Both the position numbers and the translations under genes were made by a program. Positions 1 to 7,916 of a stretch of DNA of 45,780 nucleotides are shown here, piece by piece. The notes beneath the pieces were generated by a model. The model was not told the DNA's origin and searched no databases. It saw only the letters and a program-made list of their open reading frames with translations. Source of the stretch: Bacteroidales bacterium (lineage in GTDB: Bacteria > Bacteroidota > Bacteroidia > Bacteroidales > UBA12077); NCBI GenBank assembly GCA_021108325.1, contig JAIORB010000024.1:1-45780 (forward strand), written 5' to 3'. Within the stretch, counting starts at the first letter, position 1. The number at the start of each line of letters is the position of its first letter.

Positions 1-1046
1 GCATATAGTTCATCTACTTTTATTGCCGTGCGGCTACGCGACGATGTTCCGTCTACAGGTAATAAATAAGCGCTTTTACTGGTTTCATCAGGCATACCAT
101 GGCCGGCATAGTAAAAAATAACTTTTGCCTGCCCGCCATACGCTTTCGTTACATTGTTAAGCCAGTCTATTTCATCTAGCATTGTTCCAAATGTAGCATC
201 AGCAATATAGTGTACTTGCTTTTCAGGGATGCCCAGTGTTTTAACAGCATAATCTTTAAATGTAAGGGCATCGTTAACAGCATATTTAACCCGAATTTCG
301 TTTTTATAATTTTCGTTGCCTATTATCACGGCAAAAATATTTTTATTTTGGGCAGCAGATCGCGGAATGTTAATATCAACATCGGAGTTACCGCCAACCG
401 TAATTTTTTTAGTGCTCTGTGTTACATTACCCAAAGCTGTATATGTCTGTAATGACCCAATATCAATTTGTACATCTTTAAATGTGTTATCCACCACAAC
501 AGAGTTAAATGTTACAGGCTTAGATGCATCGTAAGCATATATTTTTCCGTTCGCAGGGTTCTTGATATTCGCATTTTTAACAATAATATTATTTGCATTG
601 AACGTATATTTAACATTTGAAAAAGTAAACTTTCCCAGGTTATTCCCAAAATTCTCGGCTTCGGTACGCGGTATCGGCACATAAATACTTTCAAAACCTT
701 TTATATCGATTTTAAACAACTGGCTCTCAGCATCGTAATTGGAAACAATCTTGCCTTTATTTTTATTAAATTCTTCTTTTGCAATTGATGCTAAAGCCTC
801 GCTTGTATGTTTTTTTATTTTAGCATCTCGCGTTTGCTCGTTCACTCTTTTCGTGTATTCGACAAGACTTTCGTATTTGCCCTTTTGCTGCCATATAGTA
901 ATATTCTCTTCTACATAAATTTTTATCCGTTCGGCAACCGGAAGTTCTTTTGCTATTATTATTTTATTGCTCAAACCTTCTGCTGTTTGCGAATAAGCAT
1001 TCATTGCACAAGTAGCAATAATTAAAAATACAATAAGCTTTTTCAT
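1..1046 (-). CDS. Caspase-like (peptidase C14) secreted protein, 3' end cut by window edge
   Basis: The frame opens with ATG at 1046 and stays open to base 1, so the C-terminus lies outside the window. It starts with MKKLIVFLII and a short hydrophobic stretch ending in NAYSQ, a typical signal peptide. About 200 residues of undefined sequence follow. The last third looks like a caspase p20 domain: a strand resembling IFAVIIGNENY, a core with YAVNDAL, then KVIFYYAGHG. The His of GHG is the expected catalytic His. The catalytic Cys (usually D-A-C-x-S-G) would fall beyond the window and could not be checked. Bacterial caspase-like proteins are proteases of mostly unknown target. It is transcribed in the same direction as the FGE-domain gene upstream, from which the RAYT unit separates it. 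The family call is firm, the function unknown. Confidence 0.85.
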   Translation of the reverse strand, partial: MKKLIVFLIIATCAMNAYSQTAEGLSNKIIIAKELPVAERIKIYVEENITIWQQKGKYESLVEYTKRVNEQTRDAKIKKHTSEALASIAKEEFNKNKGKIVSNYDAESQLFKIDIKGFESIYVPIPRTEAENFGNNLGKFTFSNVKYTFNANNIIVKNANIKNPANGKIYAYDASKPVTFNSVVVDNTFKDVQIDIGSLQTYTALGNVTQSTKKITVGGNSDVDINIPRSAAQNKNIFAVIIGNENYKNEIRVKYAVNDALTFKDYAVKTLGIPEKQVHYIADATFGTMLDEIDWLNNVTKAYGGQAKVIFYYAGHGMPDETSKSAYLLPVDGTSSRSRTAIKVDELY

Positions 1047-1100
1047 GATTATGCGATTTTATTACAAATTTACAAAAAAATAAATATCCTAGTACATATT

Positions 1101-1135
1101 TAGCCCTACGAGGGTTTCGAACCCTCGTAGGGCTA
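1101..1135. repeat. REP-like palindrome, copy 1 (downstream of RAYT)
   Basis: Two perfect 16-base arms (tagccctacgagggtt and its complement) surround a 3-base centre. The same core occurs at 1507-1545 and 1802-1834. It lies between the stop of the RAYT gene and the start of the caspase gene. RAYT transposases are known to be linked to REP palindromes flanking their gene, which this arrangement matches. Confidence 0.9.
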
Positions 1136-1152
1136 TCTAAACCCTTGTAAGA

Positions 1153-1767
1153 TTACTCAATTCCGGATAATTTTGGTGCTACATCATGACAATAGATAAA
1201 GTTTTGTTTGCCGGCAAATAAGTCAATAATTTTATCCCGTACTATAATTGTGTTTTTATCAGATAAAACAGCATTATACGATGAGTATTTCCAATCAGAA
1301 ATATTATTACATAAATTTGCTTCAACCGGATTGTAATGCATATAATGAATTAACTTAACCAAGTAGGCATCCGTGGTTATCTGTTTTCTTTTATACCTGT
1401 TATTAAATAAACTACCTTTCCTGTTTTGTTGTTTATTATACGCTTGGGCATAACTATTAAAAAAATGTGAAAATTGTTTACTTATTGTAGCCGGGATATT
1501 AATATTCTTAATCCTACGAGGGTTTGAAACCCTCGTAGGGTTAAGAACCATTATCTCATTATTACTTTTGATTTTTATAATAAAATGGAAGTGATTTGGA
1601 ATTAAACAATAGGCATAAACATCGACAAAACCCGATAAATATTTATTAAACAACTGCAAAAAATACAAGTAGTTCTTATCATAAATAAAAAGTTTTTCGT
1701 TACCAACAGCATGATTATATATATGATAAAATCTATCTTCTTCGAGAAATATTTGAGTGTTTGTCAT
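1153..1767 (-). CDS. REP-associated tyrosine transposase (RAYT, IS200-like Y1 fold)
   Basis: This 204-residue protein belongs to the Y1_Tnp/RAYT family of single-strand DNA transposases, which act on REP palindromes. The HUH metal motif is visible as PNHFHF (His59, His61). The helix HYMHYNPVEA around residues 141-150 matches the family's conserved YxxxNPxxA region, with Tyr142 the likely nucleophile. GSLFNNRYKRK near 118-128 is also typical. Palindromes of one family flank the gene on both sides. Unusually, a third copy forms residues 75-87 in frame (LNPTRVSNPRRIK), in the loop between the HUH strand and the next helix. The ORF is intact, so the enzyme may still work. It interrupts the interval between the FGE-domain and caspase genes, suggesting insertion there. 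Confidence 0.88.
   Translation of the reverse strand: MTNTQIFLEEDRFYHIYNHAVGNEKLFIYDKNYLYFLQLFNKYLSGFVDVYAYCLIPNHFHFIIKIKSNNEIMVLNPTRVSNPRRIKNINIPATISKQFSHFFNSYAQAYNKQQNRKGSLFNNRYKRKQITTDAYLVKLIHYMHYNPVEANLCNNISDWKYSSYNAVLSDKNTIIVRDKIIDLFAGKQNFIYCHDVAPKLSGIE
1507..1545. repeat. REP-like palindrome, copy 2 (inside the RAYT coding sequence)
   Basis: The core cctacgagggttt-g-aaaccctcgtagg is a perfect palindrome at 1513-1539. It extends to 39 bases with one mismatched pair (cttaa outside). Thirty-nine bases equals 13 codons, so the transposase frame is kept. Confidence 0.88.
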
Positions 1768-1801
1768 GTCTGTTATGTTTTTAATTCTGTTGTGACTAAC
1801 A

Positions 1802-1834
1802 AGCCCTACGAGGGTTTGAAACCCTCGTAGGGCT
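1802..1834. repeat. REP-like palindrome, copy 3 (upstream of RAYT)
   Basis: Perfect 16-base arms (agccctacgagggttt and complement) around a single central g. It lies 34 bases upstream of the RAYT start and between that gene and the stop of the FGE-domain gene. It shares its core with the other two copies. Confidence 0.9.
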
Positions 1835-1877
1835 ACACTTTTTGTTCTTTTAGCTCAAATGAAAACAAGATAAATAT

Positions 1878-2876
1878 CTACTTTGAACTAAGGGCAAGGC
1901 GGAAACCTATGCTGATGCTCCTGACATCGGGATTGTAGCCGTTGCGAAACACCACCCGGCAGCGAGAGTCGTCATAGGACCAACTGCCGCCCCGAAAAAC
2001 ACGGCTAGAGCCTGATGAAGGCCCCTGCGGATTATTGACAGGGCTGCTGCTATAATAACTACTACCGTACCAATCGCTACACCACTCCCTAATATTACCT
2101 GCCATATCGTAAATATCCAGTTCGTTAGCCTGTTTTTGCCCAACAGGGTGGGTTTTGTTTTTTGAATTACCATCATGCCATGCCACATCATCAATTGTAT
2201 TACTACCCGCATAAGTGGTGGGTGAGCCTGCCGAACCCCCACGAGCAGCATACTCCCATTCTGCCTCGGTGGGCAAACGGTAATTTTTGCCTGTTTTTTG
2301 GTTCAACTTTTCTAAAAACTCCTGTATATCGTTCCATGAAACTCTCTCCACAGGTAAATTATCCCCCTTTAAACCCGATGGATTAGTTCCCATAATATCT
2401 TGCCACTGTTTTTGTGTAACTTCGTACTTACCAATATAAAAATCGCTTACAGAAACTGTGTGTACAGGTTCGTTCTTATCACTATTATTACTTCCCATTT
2501 GAAAAGTGCCACCTTTTACAAATACCATTCCTTTAGGAGCTAATGATACTATTACTTTAAATTGGGCGTTTCGTACATTATAACCGGGATTATTTTTAAA
2601 TGGATACCAGGTAACTGTTTTGTTTTTGCCTGGTTTTATATTTTCGCCTGTTTCGCCTTCAATATTTTTTGTTACGGGCGTATAACTTTGCCCGTTGTTT
2701 GTTGTAACAAATAATTCAACTGTAAATTCTTTTGTTAAATCAGAATATAACAAGTCGTAAGTTATTATTACACTCTCGCTGGTTGTTAAGCGTGCATGAA
2801 CATTTTCAACCTTTTGTGCAAATACTGTTAATACACACAGCATTAAACTAATTGCAAGTATAAATTTTGTTTTCAT
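1878..2876 (-). CDS. Exported FGE-sulfatase (SUMF1/PvdO-fold) domain protein
   Basis: This 332-residue protein has a signal peptide (MKTKFILAISLMLCVLTVFAQ), a beta-rich N-terminal part (about 22-112), and a formylglycine-generating-enzyme-type domain (about 113-332). Family signatures are KGGTFQMGS, YEVTQKQW, LPTEAEWEYAARGG, MAGNIREWCSDWY, FRGGSW and GFRLA. In true FGE two redox cysteines follow GGS. Here only the second position is Cys (Cys306 in DSRCRV), and the first is not. A formylglycine-generating role is therefore unlikely, and a structural, binding or other modifying role is more plausible, as in many Bacteroidota paralogues. Its neighbour in the same direction, beyond the RAYT, is a caspase-like gene. 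FGE-sulfatase and caspase domains are known to occur together in prokaryotes, so a shared role is possible but inferred. Confidence 0.88.
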   Translation of the reverse strand: MKTKFILAISLMLCVLTVFAQKVENVHARLTTSESVIITYDLLYSDLTKEFTVELFVTTNNGQSYTPVTKNIEGETGENIKPGKNKTVTWYPFKNNPGYNVRNAQFKVIVSLAPKGMVFVKGGTFQMGSNNSDKNEPVHTVSVSDFYIGKYEVTQKQWQDIMGTNPSGLKGDNLPVERVSWNDIQEFLEKLNQKTGKNYRLPTEAEWEYAARGGSAGSPTTYAGSNTIDDVAWHDGNSKNKTHPVGQKQANELDIYDMAGNIREWCSDWYGSSYYSSSPVNNPQGPSSGSSRVFRGGSWSYDDSRCRVVFRNGYNPDVRSISIGFRLALSSK

Positions 2877-2972
2877 TTCAAATTGTGTAATTATTTATTA
2901 TAAATATAGTAAAATTTTTATTTATCTAAACCTTAAGGTCTTAGTAAATAACCCTCATTATCGCTAAGAACA

Positions 2973-3058
2973 AACCACTGTCAGGGCATAAAGCCTCTGA
3001 CAGGGTAGGAAAAAATAACAGAAACCCCGTCAGTGGTTAAAAACCCTGACGGTGGTTT
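2973..3058. repeat. Two REP-like imperfect palindromes in tandem
   Basis: The 371 bases between the FGE-domain gene and the mocA-like gene contain no ORF of note but carry repeats. The unit at 2973-3006 pairs ctgtcaggg with cctctgacaggg. The unit at 3022-3058 pairs aaaccccgtcagtggtt with aaccctgacggtggttt. Their 'ccctgNcag' core resembles the palindrome at 7237-7271, suggesting one dispersed family distinct from the RAYT-linked palindromes. Confidence 0.65.
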
Positions 3059-3153
3059 AAAAATATTGTAGATAATCATCTTTAGTATTAATATTCACTA
3101 AAACAGTTTCATCATCAACTTGCACTTTCAGAGATAATATATATAGTCTACAC

Positions 3154-3213
3154 TTCGACAAGCTCAGTGTAACAAAATCAGCTTATAACAGTTGTCATAT
3201 TGAGCCTGTCGAA
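3154..3213. repeat. Head-to-head dispersed repeat (ttcgacaagctcagtg family), copy 1
   Basis: The left arm ttcgacaagctcagtgtaaca (3154-3174) faces an approximate inverse, tgtcatattgagcctgtcgaa (3193-3213). The same paired arrangement recurs at 44592-44646, so it is a dispersed repeat and not a gene-specific site. It lies just downstream of the mocA-like gene. Confidence 0.75.
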
Positions 3214-3247
3214 ATATGAATAACTTTTCAGCTTCTTCAATAACTTA

Positions 3248-3874
3248 TTATTTAAAATACTTTCTGTATTCTTCCAATGTATTTATATTTACCAAAACCT
3301 TCTCATCATCAACCTTCACTCTCCTTTTAGGATATTGATTCAGAAATTCTTTAAAATGCAATTGATCTTCTTTTGTAGATCTTACATCATTCTTAATTTT
3401 TTCTGAAAGTAAAACAGGGTGTCCGCCCTTTCCATTAAATTCAGGACCTATATAATCAGCTTTGTGTGAGGATATTAACAATTTGTTCAGTACTTCATGA
3501 TTTACAAAAGGATTATCAACATTATGAACAAAAACCACAGAATCTTTCGACAAGCTCTTCGCTCCCATTTTAAGTGAATAAAACCTGTGCCATTCAGGAT
3601 GTTTATTTATTACGATTTTTACATTATCTGAAAATTTAATTTTATTTTCTGTCAAATAGTTTTTTCCGGTTTCATTCACTACAATAACAATTTCTTTGCA
3701 TCCAAATCTTTCATATTCATTTATTATATGCTTAATAAAAATATTATTATCATCATATTTTAAAGACAATTTTGGAATTCCCATACGTGATGATTTTCCG
3801 GCTGCAAGAATAATAACAGAAAATTCTTTTTTAGTTTTATTATTTTGCATCATATTTTTTCTGAAATTGATCAT
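3248..3874 (-). CDS. ygfJ: MocA/YgfJ-like molybdenum-cofactor nucleotidyltransferase
   Basis: This 208-residue protein is of the NTP_transf_3 family (MocA, MobA, YgfJ). The nucleotide-binding signature LAAGKSSRMGIPKL lies at residues 23-36. FVHNVDNPF fits the acidic metal-binding region, and GKGGHPVLL fits the conserved GHP motif. MocA enzymes transfer CMP (MobA: GMP) to molybdopterin to make the dinucleotide form used by xanthine-dehydrogenase-type enzymes. It is divergently transcribed from ygfK with a 75-base gap, and lies in the same island as a Mo hydroxylase and XdhC. A role in supplying cofactor to that hydroxylase is therefore likely. The start at 3874 could instead be the Met at residue 8 or 9. 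CTP versus GTP use cannot be read from sequence here. Confidence 0.82.
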   Translation of the reverse strand: MINFRKNMMQNNKTKKEFSVIILAAGKSSRMGIPKLSLKYDDNNIFIKHIINEYERFGCKEIVIVVNETGKNYLTENKIKFSDNVKIVINKHPEWHRFYSLKMGAKSLSKDSVVFVHNVDNPFVNHEVLNKLLISSHKADYIGPEFNGKGGHPVLLSEKIKNDVRSTKEDQLHFKEFLNQYPKRRVKVDDEKVLVNINTLEEYRKYFK

Positions 3875-3949
3875 AAATATAGAAGAAATTAAAGAATCTC
3901 AGCTGTTTTCCGTAGATTTGTTTTGTTACTCAATTGAAAATCACATGCC

Positions 3950-6900
3950 ATGTCAGACAAGTTTTATCCCATATCTATAAAGCAATTATTGCAAATTATT
4001 TTAAAAGAATATAATAATAGCCAAAGTATTTTTGGTATTCCTGAAGAATTGTTTTTTAATCCTGTAAAAAGTAATCTTTTTAAGGTAGAACAATTCAATC
4101 AAAGCATTGATTCTCCAATTGGTGTTGCTGCTGGTCCGCATTCTCAAATGGCACAAAATATTATTGGTTCCTGGCTGATGGGTGCTCGTTATATCGAATT
4201 AAAAACCATACAAACACTGGATGAGCTTGAAATTGCAAAACCTTGTATTGACATGCAGGATGAAGGCTACAATTGTGAATGGTCACAGGAATTAAAAATT
4301 AAAGAAAGTTTTAATGAATACCTGAATGCTTGGATTATCATCCATATTCTGAATAATAAATTTGATTGGAATAAAGACATTGGAACTATTTTTAATATGA
4401 GTGTCGGATATAATCTGGAAGGAATTCTACAGGATAATATTCAGTGGTTTTTTAATAAAATGAATGATTCTTCTTTGGAACTGAAAGAAAAAATAAATGA
4501 GATTAAGGAAATTTATCCTGATATTGATTCCATCGAGATTCCTACACAATTATCAAATAATATTACCTTATCAACCATGCACGGTTGTCCGGCAAATGAA
4601 ATTGAAGACATTGCCAAATATCTATTGGAAGAAAAAAATCTGCATACCTATGTTAAACTAAATCCAACTTTGCTTGGCCCAAAATTATTAAGAAAAATTC
4701 TGAATGATAAATTGAACTTCAAAACAGAAGTTCCTGATATTGCTTTTGAACATGATTTAAAATATCAGGATGCTTTAAAAATCATTCGATCATTACAGAA
4801 AACAGCACAGCAAAAAAATCTACATTTCGGATTAAAACTGACCAATACTTTGGAATCAATAAATAACAAATCAGTATTTGATTCCGGTGTAGATATGATG
4901 TATATGAGTGGCCGTGCTCTACATCCTGTTTCAATTCATGTAGCAAAGAAATTACAGAATGAATTCAATGGTGAATTACAATTATCATTCTCAGCAGGAG
5001 CCGATGCTTTCAATATTTCCAATATTCTTTCTTGCGGATTTAAAACAATAACAGTATGTTCCGATATTTTAAAACCGGGCGGATACATGCGATTGAATCA
5101 GTATTTTGAAGAACTAATAAATGATTTTAAAACTCAAAATGCAGGCAATATTCCGGAATTTGTAAAAAAATCAGGAACCGGTAAAAATCTTAAAGATGCT
5201 GCTTTGAACAACCTGAATAAATACGCGGAAAAAGTACTTGATTCGAAACTTTACAAAAGAAATTATATAAAAGATCCTGATATTAAGACTGAACGAAATC
5301 TTGGTTATTTCGATTGCATTTCAGCACCTTGTAAAGATACCTGTGCTACAAATCAGGATATTCCTGATTACATGTATTATACTTCAACTAATCAGTTTGA
5401 TAAAGCTTATGAAGTAATTTTAAAAACAAATCCCTTTCCTTCAATTACAGGAATGGTGTGCGACCATTTGTGCCAAAATAAATGTACTCGTGTTAATTAT
5501 GATGATTCTTTGTTGATACGTGAAGTAAAACGATTTATATCTGAACAGGATGAAGTAAAATTAAATCCTGAAAATAAAAATAATTTTAAAGTTGCTATTA
5601 TTGGTGCAGGGCCATCTGGTTTATCATGTGCCTATTATCTTGCCTTAGCAGGATTTTCGATTGATGTTTTTGAAGCAAATTCAAAAGCCGGAGGAATGGT
5701 TCAGTATGCTATTCCGGGTTTTCGATTGACAGATGAAGCTATTGCAAAAGATTTTAAACGTGTTACCGATCTTGGTGTGCAAATTCATTATAACAGCAAG
5801 GTTGATAAAGAAAAATTTCAATCATTAAAAGAAAATTACAACTATTTATTCATTGGTACGGGAGCGCAACTCTCTGCTCCTTTTCATTTAGATGGAATAG
5901 AATCAAAGGGAGTAGTTGACTCGCTGGATTTTCTTTTTAAAGCCAAAAAAGGAGAAGAATCTGGCATAGGAAAGAATGTGGTTATTATTGGCGGCGGTAA
6001 CACAGCTATGGATGCTGCAAGAACAATTTATCGATTAGTTGGTGAAGATGGCAAAGTAACCGTTGTTTACAGGCGTACTATAAATGAAATGCCTGCTGAT
6101 CAAGGAGAAATAAAAGCTGTCTTAGAAGAAAACATGGAAATTATTGAACTGGCAGGGCCTGAAAAAATCATAAATAAAAACGGACAGGTTAAAGCTTTGC
6201 TTTGTAGTAAAATGGAATTAAAAGAAACAGATTCATCAGGCAGGCCAAGGCCTGTAAAAATTGAAGGATCCGAGTTTGAAATTCCATGCGATACCATTAT
6301 TCCGGCAATTGGTCAAAGCCTGGATATTGATTTTATAAAGAAAGACTTATTAAAAGCAGATACAAGTGATTATCAAATACAAATTGAAAATATATTTATT
6401 GGTGGTGATGCCTTGCGCGGTGCTGCAACTGCAATTAAAGCCATTGGGGATGGAAGAAAAGCAGCTGAACAAATCATAAAAAAAGCAGAAATCGATTTTA
6501 ACATTCCAAAACCTGCCAATGGAAAGAACTTAAGTAAAAAAGAACTAATGCTAAAAAGAGCAAAGAGAAAATTTGCTCCTGAATTAAAAGAACTGGATAT
6601 AAACGATCGTAAGAATTTTAAACTGGTAAGCAAAACACTTAATCAGGAAACTATTATAAATGAAGCTGAACGTTGCTTGTATTGCGATGAAATTTGTAAT
6701 ATATGCACAACGGTTTGTCCTAATTTTGCCAATTATTCTTATGAGATTGAACCTGTAAGCTATTATCTTCAGAAAGCCATTCAATTGGAAAATGGAGAAA
6801 TTGAAATCCAAAATGAGGGACTTTTTGAGGTTAATCAGAAATATCAAATATTAAATATTGCTAATTTCTGTAATGAATGTGGAAATTGTAATACATTCTG

Positions 6901-7228
6901 CCCAACTAATAGCGCACCATACAAAGAGAAACCTAAATTCTGGTTAACTAAATCGTCATTTGATATGGCAGAAGAAGGTTTTTATTTTGAAAATACTGAA
7001 AATAAGAGAACTCTTATTTTCAAACAAAACGGTAAGATAATATCTCTTGCAGAAACTCAAAATGAGTATATTTACAAAACAGATGAAGTTAATGCACAAT
7101 TTAATAAAGAGGATTTTGTTATTCTTAAAGTAAATTTCAAATCAACATCAGTTAAAGAAATTGATTTTGAATTTGCTGCAGAAATGAGTCTTTTACTAAA
7201 AGGCGCTAAAAACTTAGTATTTGAATAG
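3950..7228 (+). CDS. ygfK: YgfK-like putative selenate reductase / FeS flavoprotein oxidoreductase
   Basis: This 1092-residue protein is slightly longer than E. coli YgfK (about 1030). The N-terminal 400 residues resemble a dihydroorotate-dehydrogenase-like barrel (SPIGVAAGPHSQ, TMHGCPANEIE). A Cys-rich segment follows (CISAPCKDTCATNQDIP, MVCDHLCQNKC), as in the glutamate synthase small subunit and DPD. An FAD site VAIIGAGPSGLSCAY is near residue 549 and a pyridine-nucleotide site VVIIGGGNTAMDAAR near 678. The C-terminus has two ferredoxin-like Cys clusters at about 908-985 (CLYCDEICNICTTVCP, CNECGNCNTFCP). The family is a marker of the anaerobic purine/urate cluster and of selenium-dependent Mo hydroxylase regions. 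It probably shuttles electrons between NAD(P)H or ferredoxin and the purine substrate or hydroxylase. The name 'selenate reductase' is historical. Confidence 0.88.
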   Translation: MSDKFYPISIKQLLQIILKEYNNSQSIFGIPEELFFNPVKSNLFKVEQFNQSIDSPIGVAAGPHSQMAQNIIGSWLMGARYIELKTIQTLDELEIAKPCIDMQDEGYNCEWSQELKIKESFNEYLNAWIIIHILNNKFDWNKDIGTIFNMSVGYNLEGILQDNIQWFFNKMNDSSLELKEKINEIKEIYPDIDSIEIPTQLSNNITLSTMHGCPANEIEDIAKYLLEEKNLHTYVKLNPTLLGPKLLRKILNDKLNFKTEVPDIAFEHDLKYQDALKIIRSLQKTAQQKNLHFGLKLTNTLESINNKSVFDSGVDMMYMSGRALHPVSIHVAKKLQNEFNGELQLSFSAGADAFNISNILSCGFKTITVCSDILKPGGYMRLNQYFEELINDFKTQNAGNIPEFVKKSGTGKNLKDAALNNLNKYAEKVLDSKLYKRNYIKDPDIKTERNLGYFDCISAPCKDTCATNQDIPDYMYYTSTNQFDKAYEVILKTNPFPSITGMVCDHLCQNKCTRVNYDDSLLIREVKRFISEQDEVKLNPENKNNFKVAIIGAGPSGLSCAYYLALAGFSIDVFEANSKAGGMVQYAIPGFRLTDEAIAKDFKRVTDLGVQIHYNSKVDKEKFQSLKENYNYLFIGTGAQLSAPFHLDGIESKGVVDSLDFLFKAKKGEESGIGKNVVIIGGGNTAMDAARTIYRLVGEDGKVTVVYRRTINEMPADQGEIKAVLEENMEIIELAGPEKIINKNGQVKALLCSKMELKETDSSGRPRPVKIEGSEFEIPCDTIIPAIGQSLDIDFIKKDLLKADTSDYQIQIENIFIGGDALRGAATAIKAIGDGRKAAEQIIKKAEIDFNIPKPANGKNLSKKELMLKRAKRKFAPELKELDINDRKNFKLVSKTLNQETIINEAERCLYCDEICNICTTVCPNFANYSYEIEPVSYYLQKAIQLENGEIEIQNEGLFEVNQKYQILNIANFCNECGNCNTFCPTNSAPYKEKPKFWLTKSSFDMAEEGFYFENTENKRTLIFKQNGKIISLAETQNEYIYKTDEVNAQFNKEDFVILKVNFKSTSVKEIDFEFAAEMSLLLKGAKNLVFE

Positions 7229-7236
7229 AAAAAGAC

Positions 7237-7271
7237 AAACCCTGCCAGAGTTTAAAACTCTGGCAGGGTTT
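7237..7271. repeat. Perfect 35-base palindrome between convergent genes, possible bidirectional terminator
   Basis: Arms of 17 bases (aaaccctgccagagttt and complement) flank one central a. It starts 8 bases after the ygfK stop and ends 21 bases before the stop of the convergent Lrp gene. The T/A-rich ends allow it to work as a terminator for both. Its core also resembles the palindromes at 2973-3058, so it may be a dispersed repeat used as terminator. Confidence 0.75.
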
Positions 7272-7292
7272 TAGTTATTTATCTTTCATTTA

Positions 7293-7754
7293 TTACAAAA
7301 TAAAATTCTGTTTTACTTTTGTTTCCGACATTACAAAAGAGCTGTAAAACTGGGTAATGTTGCCAATTATTGAAAATTTATTTGTAATAAAATGATGAAA
7401 ATCGTTCATGTCATTACAAAAAACCTTTAAAAGAAAATCTGAACTACCGGAAATATAGTACGATTCCATTACTTCATCCAGCTTTTGCATTTGAGCTTCG
7501 AATTCATCAATTGCTTCTTTAGTATGCTTATTCAGCGATACTGAAACATAAACAATCAGCTTTTTCCCTATCATTTTAGGATCAACCAATGTGATATACT
7601 GTTTAATATATCCATTCTTTTCAAGTTTTTTTATCCGCTCATGAATTGGGGTTGTGGATAAATGCAATTTTTCGGAAAGTTCACGAATAGTAATTCTGCT
7701 ATTGGTTTGCAGGATATTCAATAATTTTTTATCTATTTCATCAATCGTTTTCAT
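7293..7754 (-). CDS. Lrp/AsnC-family transcriptional regulator
   Basis: At 153 residues this is a full-length Lrp/AsnC protein. The N-terminal winged HTH runs from about 4 to 60 (IDKKLLNILQTNSRITIRELSEKL, then STTPIHERIKKLEKNGYI). A C-terminal RAM/AsnC ligand-binding domain follows (YVSVSLNK, YYISGSSDFLLKV). Such regulators sense amino acids or related molecules and often control the divergent neighbour. Here that neighbour is the PLP-enzyme gene at 7917, with a 162-base AT-rich gap containing a direct repeat. It is probably the local regulator of the purine island, responding to an amino-acid intermediate, but the ligand is unknown. Confidence 0.9.
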   Translation of the reverse strand: MKTIDEIDKKLLNILQTNSRITIRELSEKLHLSTTPIHERIKKLEKNGYIKQYITLVDPKMIGKKLIVYVSVSLNKHTKEAIDEFEAQMQKLDEVMESYYISGSSDFLLKVFCNDMNDFHHFITNKFSIIGNITQFYSSFVMSETKVKQNFIL

Positions 7755-7783
7755 CTTAGCCTATTTTTCTGTTCCTATAAATG

Positions 7784-7808
7784 TAATATATTGCAAATAT
7801 AATATATT
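7784..7808. promoter_or_regulatory. Candidate Lrp operator: direct repeat taatatatt
   Basis: The 9-mer taatatatt occurs at 7784-7792 and 7800-7808, spaced 16 bases start to start, in the gap between the divergent Lrp and PLP-enzyme genes. Lrp-type proteins bind multiple AT-rich sites. Chance repeats are common in AT-rich DNA, so this is tentative. Confidence 0.3.
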
Positions 7809-7916
7809 CCTGTTAATAAATCAATTTATAGTATATTTTACCATTCTTTTATTTTGTTAAAGAAGATATTTATATTTTTCGTAAATTGCAAAGCATATTA
7901 ATCTAATATTACAATA

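Noticed and set aside
210..1025. Several short open frames on both strands
   Set aside because: They are antisense or out of frame to the minus-strand caspase-like gene, which explains the whole stretch.
1907..2386. Frames of 114 and 74 codons overlapping the FGE-domain gene
   Set aside because: Shadows of a clear protein domain in another frame, with no family features.
6100..6847. Three minus-strand frames within ygfK
   Set aside because: Antisense to conserved FAD/FeS domains, composition typical of shadow frames.
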